Below, piece after piece: positions 45,160 to 54,860 of a stretch of 64,000 nt of DNA. Under the pieces are notes generated by a model, which saw only the letters and a program-made list of their open reading frames with translations, was not told the origin of the DNA and did no database searches. Numbering within the stretch: the first letter of the stretch is position 1; the number at the start of each line of letters is the position of its first letter. Location: NCBI RefSeq assembly GCF_026191725.2, contig NZ_CP120863.1:1096001-1160000 (forward strand). Reading direction: 5' to 3'. The translations under genes and the position numbers were made by a program. The stretch comes from Roseibium porphyridii. Its GTDB lineage: Bacteria; Pseudomonadota; Alphaproteobacteria; Rhizobiales; Stappiaceae.

Positions 45160-45636
45160 TTATCGAAACTCAGCGTCCCAGTCGAAGCTCGCCGAGTCTT
45201 CATAGCAGGATGGCCAATGGCCAAAGTGCCGCGGGATTGATGCAGACTTCACAAGATCACTTGCCGGAAAATAGGGTTTGATATCGATGACCGGTGTATC
45301 TGGCAGCGTATCTATGAAGGGGGTCGTGATCACACCCTTGGTTTCGTCAACACTCAACAGGTGGACAATCGAGAAGCAGACAGGATTGGGTCTTTGGGGG
45401 CTCCGCGTGGCAAACACTCCAACGGCTTCTTCAGACGCTGTGTAGGGAGACGGGAAACTCAACGCATGCTGTGAGCCGTCGGTGTCCGTCTCGTGGGCAA
45501 GCCAAACAACAATCGCGTGGCTGAAATCCGAAAGACCTTTCAGGCCAGGCGCATAGTCTTTGTCGATGGTAACGCGGAAACCTTCTGCAAAAGGTCGCAC
45601 GGTACCGATCACCCGCAATGTGGTGTTCATCATCAT
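45160..45636 (-). CDS. trmO: tRNA t6A37 methyltransferase TrmO (TsaA/YaeB family)
   Basis: TrmO N6-methylates t6A37 in threonine tRNAs using S-adenosylmethionine. The beta-barrel family signatures HAIVVWLAHETD, VFATRSPQRPNPVCFSIVHLL and the DTLPDTPVIDIKPYF segment are clear. From ATG 45636, preceded by CAAGGAA, the protein is 158 residues. A longer reading from 45741 lacks family sequence in its N-terminal part and is not favoured. Archaeal and bacterial relatives differ in length; this is a compact form. Confidence 0.85.
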   Translation of the reverse strand: MMMNTTLRVIGTVRPFAEGFRVTIDKDYAPGLKGLSDFSHAIVVWLAHETDTDGSQHALSFPSPYTASEEAVGVFATRSPQRPNPVCFSIVHLLSVDETKGVITTPFIDTLPDTPVIDIKPYFPASDLVKSASIPRHFGHWPSCYEDSASFDWDAEFR

Positions 45637-45839
45637 ATTCCTTGGTTTGATTTCTGATGCGCCGGGCCCGACTTCGGCAAGCTGCAGATACTTTATGAAA
45701 AGCACAACGAAAAACGGTGTTCTAGGTGCTTTTACCGACAAGACCCGTCTGGGAGATGCCGCGATCTACCATACCGCCGAAGGGGCAGGGGATGCAGTTA
45801 GAAGCTTCCAAACGTATGCAGAGCCTTGTAGGCAGACAC

Positions 45840-45866
45840 AAAAAAGCCCCGGAAAACCGGGGCTTC
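45840..45866 (-). terminator. Rho-independent terminator of ctrA
   Basis: On the minus strand GAAGCCCCGG and CCGGGGCTT pair around TTTT and are followed by six T residues. The stem is 28 bases past the ctrA stop. No gene lies in 45742-45893 apart from it. Confidence 0.88.
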
Positions 45867-45893
45867 TTAATCTTCAGAGATGTCTTTAGCTGC

Positions 45894-46586
45894 TTAAGCG
45901 GCAGCTTCGACTTCCGGTTCACGAAGAACGTAACCACGTCCCCAAACCGTCTCGATATAGTTTTTACCGGATGTTGCCGCCGCCAGTTTCTTGCGCAGCT
46001 TACAGATGAAGACGTCGATGATCTTCAGTTCCGGCTCGTCCATACCACCGTAAAGATGGTTCAGGAACATTTCCTTGGTGAGCGTCGTTCCCTTGCGCAG
46101 GGAGAGAAGCTCTAGCATCTGGTATTCCTTGCCGGTCAGATGCACACGCTGGCCGCCAACTTCGACGGTCTTGGTGTCCAGGTTGACCTTCAGGTCGCCG
46201 GTGATGATCACCGACTGTGCATGGCCCTTGGAGCGGCGAACGATTGCGTGGATACGCGCGACAAGCTCATCCTTGTGGAAGGGCTTGGTCATGTAATCGT
46301 CAGCGCCGAAGCCGAGGCCACGAACCTTGTCTTCAATTCCCGCGTTACCCGAGAGGATCAGGATCGGTGTCTTGACCTTCGAAACGCGGAGTGTCCGAAG
46401 AACCTCGTATCCGGACATGTCCGGCAGGTTCAAATCCAACATGATGATGTCGTAGTCGTACAGTTTGCCGAGGTCGATACCTTCCTCGCCAAGATCTGTC
46501 GTGTAGACGTTGAAGTTCTCGGACTTCAGCATCAACTCGATGCTCTGCGCTGTAGCGCTATCATCCTCAATCAACAATACACGCAT
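45894..46586 (-). CDS. ctrA: Cell-cycle master response regulator CtrA
   Basis: CtrA is the essential OmpR-type regulator that, phosphorylated through CckA and ChpT, controls division, motility and envelope genes by binding TTAA-N7-TTAA. From ATG 46586 it is 230 residues. The receiver domain has Asp51 ([16 protein letters not shown]) at the same position as in Caulobacter. The winged helix follows with [23 protein letters not shown] and [13 protein letters not shown]. An in-frame upstream start at 46625 would add 13 residues and is unlikely. chpT is 9 kb away in the same window. Confidence 0.97.
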   Translation of the reverse strand: MRVLLIEDDSATAQSIELMLKSENFNVYTTDLGEEGIDLGKLYDYDIIMLDLNLPDMSGYEVLRTLRVSKVKTPILILSGNAGIEDKVRGLGFGADDYMTKPFHKDELVARIHAIVRRSKGHAQSVIITGDLKVNLDTKTVEVGGQRVHLTGKEYQMLELLSLRKGTTLTKEMFLNHLYGGMDEPELKIIDVFICKLRKKLAAATSGKNYIETVWGRGYVLREPEVEAAA

Positions 46587-46957
46587 GCCAATCCCCTTGT
46601 TCTGCCTTTCCTGGGCAAGTCGCAACGGCTCTGTCGGTGCCTGCTACGAAGGACTGTGTTAACCCCGACTCAAAGCTATCGGTTAATGGTTAACAAAATA
46701 TGATTCGCAACGGCAAGCTTCGAAAAGAGGAAACTGTGAACAACGACCAACTTGTTGAATCCCCAGAAAAAACCCGGATTCAGAAGTCTTAATGTTGAAC
46801 TTTAAGAAACGGGTCTAACCGATTCCGTTCAGATTCCTTTCAACAAAGCCGAAATGACTTCGAAATGGCTCTCGCTTGTCAGCCTTCCAAACGTTAAGAT
46901 TAACCAGAGTCGTAAACGATAGGTTACCAAAACCGTTAACGTGTGAAGGAATTTTCC
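46587..46957. promoter_or_regulatory. ctrA-fliI divergent regulatory region with GANTC cluster
   Basis: About 370 bases separate the two divergent starts. Seven GANTC sites, the target of the CcrM methyltransferase, lie at 46667, 46702, 46757, 46777, 46821, 46832 and 46907. A CtrA half site TTAACCAT is on the minus strand at 46686-46693, and further TTAA tetramers lie at 46659, 46683, 46789, 46802, 46894, 46900 and 46936. No perfect TTAA-N7-TTAA box is present. In Caulobacter, ctrA transcription depends on GANTC methylation state and on CtrA itself. Confidence 0.65.
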
Positions 46958-48283
46958 GTGAAGGCGCTTTTCGCCGAGATTGATTCGCTCATGTCGACCG
47001 AGATTTATGGCCGGGTTACTGCGGTTCAGGGCCTTCTTGTGGAGATCGCGGGACCTATTCATGAGATGAGTGTCGGCTCGCGACTTTTAATCGATAATGG
47101 TGAGGATAACCCGAAGGTTCCCGCCGAAGTTGTCGGTTTCAGGGAAGGTCATGCCCTTTGCATGCCGTTTTCCGGCCTCGAAGGCGTCCGTATGGGCTGC
47201 AAAGCCGTCATAAACGCTCGGGAAAGTGTCGTTCATCCAAGTAGCGAGTGGCTTGGTCGAGTCGTTAACGCACATGGTGAACCAATTGATGGTAAAGGAG
47301 ATCTTCCAAATGGCGGAGTGCCTCGCAAATTGCGAAGTTCACCGCCACCGGCGTCTGAACGTAAACGAGTCGGACCGCCACTTGATCTTGGTGTCAGAGC
47401 TCTCAATACCTTCGTAACCTGCTGCGAAGGACAGCGGATGGGCATCTTTGCCGGCTCTGGTGTTGGCAAATCGGTATTGATGTCCATGCTGGCTCGAAAC
47501 ACCGATTGTGATGTTGCCGTGATTGGTCTGATCGGTGAACGGGGCCGAGAAGTTCAGGAGTTTATCGAAGACGATCTGGGTGAAGAAGGCCTGGCGCGTT
47601 CGGTGGTCGTTGTGGCGACCTCTGATGAAAGTGTATTAATGCGCCGACAGGCTGCATATCTTTCAATGACCGTCGCCGAACACTTCCGGGACGAGGGCAA
47701 TAACGTCCTTTGCATGATGGATTCGGTTACGCGATTCGCAATGGCGCAGAGAGAAATCGGCCTTTCGGTGGGCGAGCCTCCGACATCCAAAGGCTATACG
47801 CCGACTGTTTTCACCGAGTTGCCTCGGCTTCTGGAGCGAGCCGGTCCCGGTCCGGAAGGGTCTGGTTCGATCACCGGTCTGTTTACGGTGCTGGTCGAGG
47901 GTGACAATCACAATGAACCGGTTGCGGATGCCGTTCGCGGAATTCTGGATGGTCACGTGGTCATGGAACGGGCGATTGCAGAGCGTGGACGATATCCGGC
48001 GATCAATGTGCTAAAGTCTGTATCCAGGACGATGCCGCGCTGTGTGCCGGAACAATCGCTGCCCGTTTTGCGCAAAGCGCGGCAGCTGTTATCGACTTAT
48101 ACCGATATGGAAGAACTGATCCGTCTTGGCGCTTATCGAAAAGGATCCGACCCGGTCGTGGACGAGGCAATTCACAGGTTCGAGTTGATAGACTCTTTTT
48201 TGAATCAGGAAAAAGACGAATCAACGTCACTTTCTGATGGTTATCTGCAACTTGCCAACCTTTTGGAAATGACTCAGGGGTAG
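46958..48283 (+). CDS. fliI: Flagellar export ATPase FliI
   Basis: FliI is the F1-beta-like hexameric ATPase of the flagellar type III export apparatus. Walker A GSGVGKS is at residues 166-172 when numbered from GTG 46958. Walker B ([22 protein letters not shown]) and the family segment [15 protein letters not shown] are clear. GTG 46958 has AAGGA at 46946-46950 in front of it. A GTG at 46943 adds five residues and an ATG at 46991 would remove part of the N-terminus. Length is 441 residues. fliJ follows 28 bases later. Confidence 0.96.
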   Translation: MKALFAEIDSLMSTEIYGRVTAVQGLLVEIAGPIHEMSVGSRLLIDNGEDNPKVPAEVVGFREGHALCMPFSGLEGVRMGCKAVINARESVVHPSSEWLGRVVNAHGEPIDGKGDLPNGGVPRKLRSSPPPASERKRVGPPLDLGVRALNTFVTCCEGQRMGIFAGSGVGKSVLMSMLARNTDCDVAVIGLIGERGREVQEFIEDDLGEEGLARSVVVVATSDESVLMRRQAAYLSMTVAEHFRDEGNNVLCMMDSVTRFAMAQREIGLSVGEPPTSKGYTPTVFTELPRLLERAGPGPEGSGSITGLFTVLVEGDNHNEPVADAVRGILDGHVVMERAIAERGRYPAINVLKSVSRTMPRCVPEQSLPVLRKARQLLSTYTDMEELIRLGAYRKGSDPVVDEAIHRFELIDSFLNQEKDESTSLSDGYLQLANLLEMTQG

Positions 48284-48311
48284 ACTGCCCGTGTTAGGGG
48301 AGTATTGAGTA

Positions 48312-48719
48312 ATGAAAACCCGAGACAGTTTGATCCGCTTGAAGCGGTTTCAAGTGGATGAAAAACGGCGTCAGCTTGCCCAGATTGAGGGCATGATCGC
48401 CGAGTTCAATCGCATGGCCGACGAACTTGACGATCAGATCCGATCCGAACAGGAACGGGTCGGTATTACCGATGTCACACATTTTGCTTATCCGACATTT
48501 GCCAAAGCAGCCGCTGACCGAAGAGACAATCTGCGCAATTCCGCGCACGAACTCGACGACCAGCTGCAGCGAGCTCAAGACGAGCTCAGTGAGGCGATCG
48601 AAGAATTGAAGAAGTTCGAGCAACTTGAAGAGCGTGACCAGCAACGGGAACGCACTGCGCAAGAGATTGCCGAACAAGAACAGCTGGATGAAGTCGCCGC
48701 TCGTGCTCGCATGCGTTAG
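48312..48719 (+). CDS. fliJ: Flagellar export chaperone FliJ
   Basis: FliJ is the central stalk-like coiled-coil subunit of the FliI ATPase complex. The 135-residue protein is nearly all helical and charged, with two long coiled-coil arms (about 10-40 and 70-125), as in the family. Sequence identity in FliJ is always low, so the call rests on coiled-coil form, length and position directly after fliI. Confidence 0.88.
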   Translation: MKTRDSLIRLKRFQVDEKRRQLAQIEGMIAEFNRMADELDDQIRSEQERVGITDVTHFAYPTFAKAAADRRDNLRNSAHELDDQLQRAQDELSEAIEELKKFEQLEERDQQRERTAQEIAEQEQLDEVAARARMR

Positions 48720-48927
48720 GCAATGCGCCTGAAGCTGCAAAGTACTGCATCTCTTTTGGAGTGCGCGGCGATGAAAATATTTCCCCAATCAGCCTGATCG
48801 CCCCGGTGGCGGTCGGGTTTTGTGCTTTGTGGTGGCAATGGTATAGGCAAATGGTGGCGTCGATACCATCTGTTGACGGTCACCGAACCGCCCAGTCACA
48901 ACAAAGAGCCGGAGCTCGGCAAGATCA

Positions 48928-49362
48928 ATGCGACTATTTCTGGCTCTGCTGCTCCCGATCTCCACATTTTCCTTTGCACTCGGCCTCACCCAACCGCTGA
49001 TGCGGTTTGAACGGCTGTATTTTTTGGAGGATCGTCCAAGCCTCATCAGGATGATCACTGAACTATGGCAGGATGGCGATGCCGCGCTCGCAGGTATTGT
49101 CGCGCTCTTTTCCGTCGGGTTTCCTGCAATCAAGATCCTGTTGATTCACATCGCGGTTCTGACTGGAGGAAAGTCCAGATCTCTGGCACTGCTGTCCATG
49201 GTCAGCAAATGGTCGATGCTGGATGTGATGCTGGTTGCTCTGGTGCTTTTCGCTGCCAAAACCAGTGGTTTGGCCGCAGCGGCCATTTTGCCTGGTCTTT
49301 GGTTTTATGCTGCCGCAACCCTGTCGACCGCGGTGGCAGCCAACCTTTGCGCACGAGCCTGA
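48928..49362 (+). CDS. Paraquat-inducible protein A-like membrane protein
   Basis: A 144-residue protein with about four hydrophobic segments that corresponds to one PqiA domain. LTQPLMRFERLYF is followed by SVGFPAIKILLIHI and MVSKWSMLDVMLVALVLF, the last being the PqiA signature. Family members work with MCE proteins in lipid transport across the envelope, but no MCE partner is nearby. The upstream 208 bases after fliJ hold no gene. Confidence 0.85.
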   Translation: MRLFLALLLPISTFSFALGLTQPLMRFERLYFLEDRPSLIRMITELWQDGDAALAGIVALFSVGFPAIKILLIHIAVLTGGKSRSLALLSMVSKWSMLDVMLVALVLFAAKTSGLAAAAILPGLWFYAAATLSTAVAANLCARA

Positions 49363-49377
49363 TCGCCTGGAGGCAGA

Positions 49378-50493
49378 CTACATCGCAGCCAGACGGGACG
49401 CGCGTTCTGTGCCCGGTTTTGCCTTTTTTTCTTTGCGCTTTGCCTGAAAGTCTCCACATCTCGACTGACGAGCCGAGGCCGCGCTTTCGATGTGTTTCTT
49501 ATAGGCAACCGTCCACTCAGAGGCGCTTGCAGAGGGAATCTTGAGATGATCGCAGCGCACCTTTGCAAAAAGAGCGAAGGTTGATGTGTCGAGTTGCGCC
49601 TTGGCAGCTGTTTTCAAGACAAGATCGAGCTTGCCTTCAAAGACTGCGTCTTTCAGAGCTTTTTGGGCAATACGGCCGCGTGCGCTGAGCAGTTCAATCG
49701 TGTGATTGAACCGGCCATCCTGCAACAGCAGGATCATCAATTCACTAATCGAAATTCCGTTGCGTTCGGCATCCCGCCAAAGCAGCTCCATATCGGTGGT
49801 TTCGAGCGCATCGCCGAATTCTCGGCGTAACGCCTTGAGCCGCGCGATCTGATTGAGCTGATCTTGTGAAAGTGAACCCTCTATGATCCCGTGAAGCCGT
49901 TTTTTTGTTTCCTCATTCACAAGCGGCAGCAACTGGCGGCAGACGGTAGGTGACAAATCGGTTCTCAAACACAGGTCTTCCCGCAGAACCACGTCCTCCG
50001 TCGCCAGCTGCACGAATTTGAGCATCGTTTCTCGAGACAGTTTGATTTCGCGGTTGCCGGCCAGGATCCGCTGAACCGGTCGGTCACCTCTCTCGGCGAT
50101 AACATCTGAAATCTGCGGTGAGAGGTCGGCGCGACGCGCGATCACCTGGAGATGGGAAGCGCTCAGACGCTCAACAAAGTCCAGCAGGTCTTCTTGCGAA
50201 AACACAGGGCAATTGGCAAGGACGGGCATGGCCACGTTGACATTGTCTTCCGCCAGACGCTTTGCAAGCTCCGAGGGGGTGTTTGTTTGCGACGCCAGCC
50301 TTTTGGCCAGGCGAGCGCGATCCTTTGCGGATCCAACGCCATAAAGCTTGATGATGACTTCAGCAAAGATTGCCAGCTCCCGATCAGTGCGCTGATCCAG
50401 ATTGGAAACAACAAGCTCGCTCACTTGCGCAAACAAGCGCTCGCGAGCTCCCTCGGTGTTATCCTGGGCCAGTTCGATCAGGGAATTCGACAT
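49378..50493 (-). CDS. DUF2336 domain protein
   Basis: A 371-residue all-helical protein. The first 230 residues correspond to the DUF2336 domain common in alphaproteobacteria (segments LVVSNLDQRTDRELAIFAEV and EDNVNVAMPVLANCPVFS, resembling HEAT-like helical repeats). The C-terminal part is a basic helical region ending in a Lys/Arg-rich tail. The start ATG 50493 follows GAGGAG. The domain's function is unknown. Its neighbours are flagellar genes, but the strand is opposite, so no operon link. Confidence 0.82.
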   Translation of the reverse strand: MSNSLIELAQDNTEGARERLFAQVSELVVSNLDQRTDRELAIFAEVIIKLYGVGSAKDRARLAKRLASQTNTPSELAKRLAEDNVNVAMPVLANCPVFSQEDLLDFVERLSASHLQVIARRADLSPQISDVIAERGDRPVQRILAGNREIKLSRETMLKFVQLATEDVVLREDLCLRTDLSPTVCRQLLPLVNEETKKRLHGIIEGSLSQDQLNQIARLKALRREFGDALETTDMELLWRDAERNGISISELMILLLQDGRFNHTIELLSARGRIAQKALKDAVFEGKLDLVLKTAAKAQLDTSTFALFAKVRCDHLKIPSASASEWTVAYKKHIESAASARQSRCGDFQAKRKEKKAKPGTERASRLAAM

Positions 50494-50779
50494 CCACGCT
50501 CCTCTTCCCATTAGATTGACGTCTATATTGTTATTATTACGTTACCCCATGGATGAATGATGCTTTTTTACCTTGCGTAAACTTGGTTTATTGTTGCCCG
50601 GCACGGAAAATTTGCAGTTTGAACTTGATACATGAAGCGTGTCGGCCCTCGGTTGCTGAGTTTGATCGCGGTGCAAAAAGGTCAATCGACCTTCAAGCTC
50701 TCTTTTCTTTTCCGCAGGTTGTTTTCTATTGTTGTGCTTGAGACAGTGTTCGCACCTTCGCGCCGCAAGTACAGGAATT

Positions 50780-53089
50780 ATGATGAGAATTTTGGGCAAC
50801 ATCCTTGTCGTGATCCTGGGGTTGATGGTGCTTGGGGCACCTTTGGCACTTGCGCAAGACGCGCCAAGCCAGGAGGCGAGCGAACAGGCTTCACAGACGT
50901 CGGATGTTCAAAAGGCCAATGAAGCTCTTATCAAAGTTCTCAACGACCCTGCCAGTCGCGAAGCGCTCATCAAATTGCTCAAGGACAGCACCTCCGAAGA
51001 AGGCGCTGGGACGGACAGCAATGCGCAGACCGGAGAAGGTCAGGCGACTGGACAGACCGCATCTGGCGATGACGAAAGTACCGGACGTGGCTTCGTTATC
51101 CGGGTCGGTGAATATACCAAAGCGATTGCAGACGAAATTGGAGTGGTTGTCGATCGATCAGTGCATTCGCTAAGGGGGCTGTTGCTCATTTTCAGCGGAG
51201 AAATTCCGATCAAATGGGACCGGGCTCAAGATGTGCTCATCCAGGTTGTGGTCGTCCTTGGATCCGCCTATCTAGCCTTTTGGGCCGGTCAGGCGGTCGC
51301 CCGGCTGATTTATCCGAAATTGTCCGTTCGGGCCCGCTATGGTGGAGGGCTCACCCGAAGCTTCATTCTTGTCCTGACTTCCATCATTGACGGGCTCACC
51401 GTCGCAATCGGGTTAGGCGTCGGGTATCTGGTTGCCCTTCTTGCCTATGGTGGCTTTCAGGCCGGTGTGTCACTTCAGGAGAGCCTGGCGCTAAATGCGT
51501 TTTTCATCACCGGTATGGCCAATGTTTCTCTCAGATTTGTGTTTGCACCACAGCGACCGGAATTGCGTCTTCTTCCGTTTTCCAATGCGAGTGCCGACTA
51601 CTGGTATGTCAAGCTCCGCTACTACATGTTCTGGGTCAACTACGGCGTTTTCCTTGCCGTTCCGGTGGCGAATATCGCCGTCTCCTTTGTTCTCGGGAAC
51701 GCGTTGCGCTTTCTGATTGTCCTCATCGGGATGCTCTATCTGATGGTGCTGATCGCACGGAACCGGCTGAATGTTCGCGAAGGCACGCGCACTTATGCAC
51801 AAACCCTTCAAAGCGGACTTGCCCAGAGCGCCCTCACCAATCTTGGCAACCTCTGGCATGTCGGTGCCTATGGTTACATCATCGCGATTTTTCTGGTCTG
51901 GGTTACCCGCCCCTTCGATGCTACGACAATCATTCTTCGGGCAACTGGTCTTTCAATCATCACAATAATGGCGGGCATGGCAATTTCGCTTGTGATGACG
52001 CGTGCGATCAAAGGCGGCATTCGCATTCCTAGCGAGCTTCGCGAAAAACTTCCTGCGCTTCAGTCCAGGCTCAACGCCTTCGTTCCAAGGCTGCTCAAGC
52101 TCATCAGAACAATCGTGTTCTTCGGTACCATTTTGCTGCTCTTCGACATTTGGGGCCTCCTGAGCGTCATAGATTGGGTTTATAGTGAAACCGGAGCCCG
52201 CCTGGTCAGCAGTTATGGTGCGGCCTTTATGGTGCTGATTGTTGCCTTTGTCGTCTGGCTTGCTGTTATGTCCTGGGTGGATCTTCGCCTGCAGTCCCGA
52301 GCCGGATACATTGTTACGGCGCGGGAGAGGACCCTTTTTCAGCTGTTCCGCAACGCCTTTACAGTCGTGATTATCGTTATGGCGATCCTGCTTTCACTTT
52401 CGGAAATCGGTGTTGATATCGGTCCGCTGATCGCCGGTGCCGGTGTTGTGGGCCTGGCGATCTCCTTCGGTGCGCAAACCCTGGTGAAAGACATCATCAC
52501 CGGTGCTTTCATTCAGATTGAGAACGCGATCAATGAAGGCGATGTGGTGACCGTGGCAGGCATAACGGGAACAGTGGAAGGTATCACGGTGCGATCCGTC
52601 AGGATGCGGGATCTGGATGGCACCACTCATATCATTCCGTTTTCCTCCGTGGACATGGTGTCCAATTTCATGCGCGGCTTTTCTTATCATGTTGCCTTGA
52701 TCGGCGTGTCGTACGATACCGACATCACCTATGCCAAAGAGGCAATGGCGGAGGCATTCCGACGGTTGAACGAGACAGATTTCAAATCGAGCATTTTCGG
52801 TGACCTTGAAATGCACGGAGTGACCAATTTCGGCGCCAGCTCAATCGATATCAGGGCGCGTATCAAGACAAGGCCCGGCGATCAGTGGTCTGTCGGCAGA
52901 GCTTACAATGAATTTGTGAAGCAGGTCTTTGACGAGCGCGATATCGAGATTCCATTCCCGCAAGTGACCTATCATGCGGCGACACCACCTTTTGCAACCG
53001 ATACCGCGAAAGCGAAAGAGAAAGTGAAAACCGGATCTCAGAAGTCGAAACCTGTAGATGATGCGCCGGCGGATGACGGAGAACATTAG
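50780..53089 (+). CDS. Large MscS-family mechanosensitive ion channel
   Basis: A 769-residue inner-membrane channel of the MscK/MscM-like size class. A signal peptide ends near LALAQD (about residue 24), followed by a Ser/Gln/Glu-rich periplasmic segment to about 115. Then come about ten membrane segments and the C-terminal MscS pore and beta domain, seen in LIAGAGVVGLAISFGAQTLVKDIITG and INEGDVVTVAGITGTVEGITVRSVRMRDLDGTTHIIP. ATG 50780 follows AGGAAT. It should release osmolytes on hypo-osmotic shock. Confidence 0.92.
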   Translation: MMRILGNILVVILGLMVLGAPLALAQDAPSQEASEQASQTSDVQKANEALIKVLNDPASREALIKLLKDSTSEEGAGTDSNAQTGEGQATGQTASGDDESTGRGFVIRVGEYTKAIADEIGVVVDRSVHSLRGLLLIFSGEIPIKWDRAQDVLIQVVVVLGSAYLAFWAGQAVARLIYPKLSVRARYGGGLTRSFILVLTSIIDGLTVAIGLGVGYLVALLAYGGFQAGVSLQESLALNAFFITGMANVSLRFVFAPQRPELRLLPFSNASADYWYVKLRYYMFWVNYGVFLAVPVANIAVSFVLGNALRFLIVLIGMLYLMVLIARNRLNVREGTRTYAQTLQSGLAQSALTNLGNLWHVGAYGYIIAIFLVWVTRPFDATTIILRATGLSIITIMAGMAISLVMTRAIKGGIRIPSELREKLPALQSRLNAFVPRLLKLIRTIVFFGTILLLFDIWGLLSVIDWVYSETGARLVSSYGAAFMVLIVAFVVWLAVMSWVDLRLQSRAGYIVTARERTLFQLFRNAFTVVIIVMAILLSLSEIGVDIGPLIAGAGVVGLAISFGAQTLVKDIITGAFIQIENAINEGDVVTVAGITGTVEGITVRSVRMRDLDGTTHIIPFSSVDMVSNFMRGFSYHVALIGVSYDTDITYAKEAMAEAFRRLNETDFKSSIFGDLEMHGVTNFGASSIDIRARIKTRPGDQWSVGRAYNEFVKQVFDERDIEIPFPQVTYHAATPPFATDTAKAKEKVKTGSQKSKPVDDAPADDGEH

Positions 53090-53148
53090 ATTTTTCAATA
53101 ATTTGTAAGTGAACTCATGATGCTCTTTTTTGGAGTATTCTACAGGGC

Positions 53149-53173
53149 TTTCGACGAAATGGTGGTTTCGTCG
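53149..53173. promoter_or_regulatory. Inverted repeats upstream of glpD, candidate GlpR operator
   Basis: TTTCG-A-CGAAA (53149-53159) is a palindrome of the TTTCG/CGAAA kind seen in DeoR/GlpR operators. It is nested in a larger perfect repeat CGACGAAA (53152-53159) with TTTCGTCG (53166-53173). It lies 94 bases before the glpD ATG. No T run follows, so it is not a terminator. Binding by GlpR is inference. Confidence 0.55.
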
Positions 53174-53266
53174 CGAGCAGGAAATTGTTGATTGAATTTC
53201 ACTGAGTTTCGCTTTATTTTCATTTTGGGTTGGCAACTGCAATTTCATATCAGCCGGAGACAGGTT

Positions 53267-54787
53267 ATGGCGGCGGACTACGATCTTTTGGTCATTGGCG
53301 GAGGCATCAATGGCACGGGCATCGCACGTGACGCTGTCGGCCGCGGTGCTTCCGTTATGCTTGTGGAAATGGGTGATCTTGCCGGCGCGACCTCATCGGC
53401 GTCAACGAAGCTCATTCATGGCGGCCTGCGCTACCTGGAATATTACGAGTTCAATCTGGTCAGGAAGGCGCTCAAGGAACGCGAAGTGCTCTGGCGGGCC
53501 GCGCCACATATAGCTTGGCCACTTCGCTTCATTCTGCCTCACCACAAAGATCTTCGTCCGGCCTGGCTGCTGCGGTTGGGTTTGTTCATGTATGACCATC
53601 TGGGAGGGCGTGAACTTCTGCCTGCGACCAAAACAGTGCGCCTTGATCAGGCACCTTTTTCTCAAGGTCTCAAAAATCTCTTCAAGAAGGGGTTCGAGTA
53701 TTCGGATTGCTGGGTGGATGACGCCCGGCTGGTTGTCCTGAACGCGCGCGATGCGGCGGACCGTGGTGCGGAGGTTCTTACACGCACCAAATGCATCAGC
53801 GCGCGTCGGGACAATGATGTCTGGAATGTCGTTCTAAAGGATCAGGATACCGGAGAGGAACGGACTGTTTCCGCCAGCGTTCTTGTCAATGCCGCAGGGC
53901 CCTGGGTTGCTGAAATGCTCAACGGCGTTGTTGGTGCGAACAACACTTCTGCCGTTCGGCTGGTCAAAGGCAGTCACATCATCGTTCCGCGCCAGTTTGA
54001 ACACGATCGCTGTTTCATTTTTCAAAATGGCGATGGCCGCATCATTTTCGCTATCCCCTATGAAGACGATTTCACGTTGATAGGAACAACGGATGTCGAC
54101 TACCAGGACGACCTGGGCGACGTGCGCATCTCCGACGATGAGATTGCTTATCTTTGCAAGTCCGCTAGCGAGTATCTGGCGGAAGCGATCGAGCCCAAAG
54201 ATGTCGTTCACACTTATTCGGGCGTGCGGCCTCTTTATGATGATGGTGCGAAAGACGCCAAGGCGGCCACCCGCGACTATGTGCTTGAACTGGATGGCGG
54301 CGAAGACAAGCCTGCCCTTTTGTCGGTGTTTGGCGGCAAAATCACCACCTATCGAAAATTGGCAGAAAATGTCCTGGCCAAACTGGAACCGTATCTTCCT
54401 TTCAAGCGCGGCGTCTGGACGGCGTATGCTCCCTTGCCGGGCGGTGATTTCAGGGTGACGGACTTTGACCGGCAAGTTGATGAACTTGTTCGAGACTATC
54501 CCTTTATCGGGAAGCAGTTCGCCTCACGCCTGATGCGCCACTACGGCACCGATGCCCGGCTTATGCTTGGCGATGCAGCGTCACTTGATGCGCTTGGCCC
54601 TTGCTTCGGTCATGACCTTTATGAAGTTGAAGTGAAATGGCTGATCGAACGCGAGTGGGCGCGAAGCGCGGACGATGTGCTCTGGCGCCGATCCAAGCTT
54701 GGTCTTCGGATCTCCAAGGAGGAGGCTGCAAGACTGGATGGCTTCATTTCAGACTATCTTGCGGACAGACCTGGCGCTGCTGCATAG
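53267..54787 (+). CDS. glpD: Aerobic glycerol-3-phosphate dehydrogenase GlpD
   Basis: GlpD oxidises glycerol-3-phosphate to dihydroxyacetone phosphate at the membrane, passing electrons to quinone. The FAD-binding dinucleotide fold YDLLVIGGGINGTGIARDAVGR starts at residue 5. The HGGLRYLEYYEFNLVRKALKERE segment and the C-terminal DUF-type helical domain (from about 400) are typical. ATG 53267 follows GGAGACAGG and gives 506 residues. glpK follows 73 bases later. Confidence 0.95.
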   Translation: MAADYDLLVIGGGINGTGIARDAVGRGASVMLVEMGDLAGATSSASTKLIHGGLRYLEYYEFNLVRKALKEREVLWRAAPHIAWPLRFILPHHKDLRPAWLLRLGLFMYDHLGGRELLPATKTVRLDQAPFSQGLKNLFKKGFEYSDCWVDDARLVVLNARDAADRGAEVLTRTKCISARRDNDVWNVVLKDQDTGEERTVSASVLVNAAGPWVAEMLNGVVGANNTSAVRLVKGSHIIVPRQFEHDRCFIFQNGDGRIIFAIPYEDDFTLIGTTDVDYQDDLGDVRISDDEIAYLCKSASEYLAEAIEPKDVVHTYSGVRPLYDDGAKDAKAATRDYVLELDGGEDKPALLSVFGGKITTYRKLAENVLAKLEPYLPFKRGVWTAYAPLPGGDFRVTDFDRQVDELVRDYPFIGKQFASRLMRHYGTDARLMLGDAASLDALGPCFGHDLYEVEVKWLIEREWARSADDVLWRRSKLGLRISKEEAARLDGFISDYLADRPGAAA

Positions 54788-54860
54788 TTTTCTCTAACCG
54801 AAATAGCTGACGGTAGCGCCGACAGTTTCTCGAACAAACAAAATCAATGGGAGGTGGGCC

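Noticed and set aside
46780..46810. TTAA pair (46789 and 46802) as a CtrA box upstream of fliI
   Set aside because: The spacing is 9 bases, not 7. Other TTAA pairs in this region have spacings of 2 or 3.
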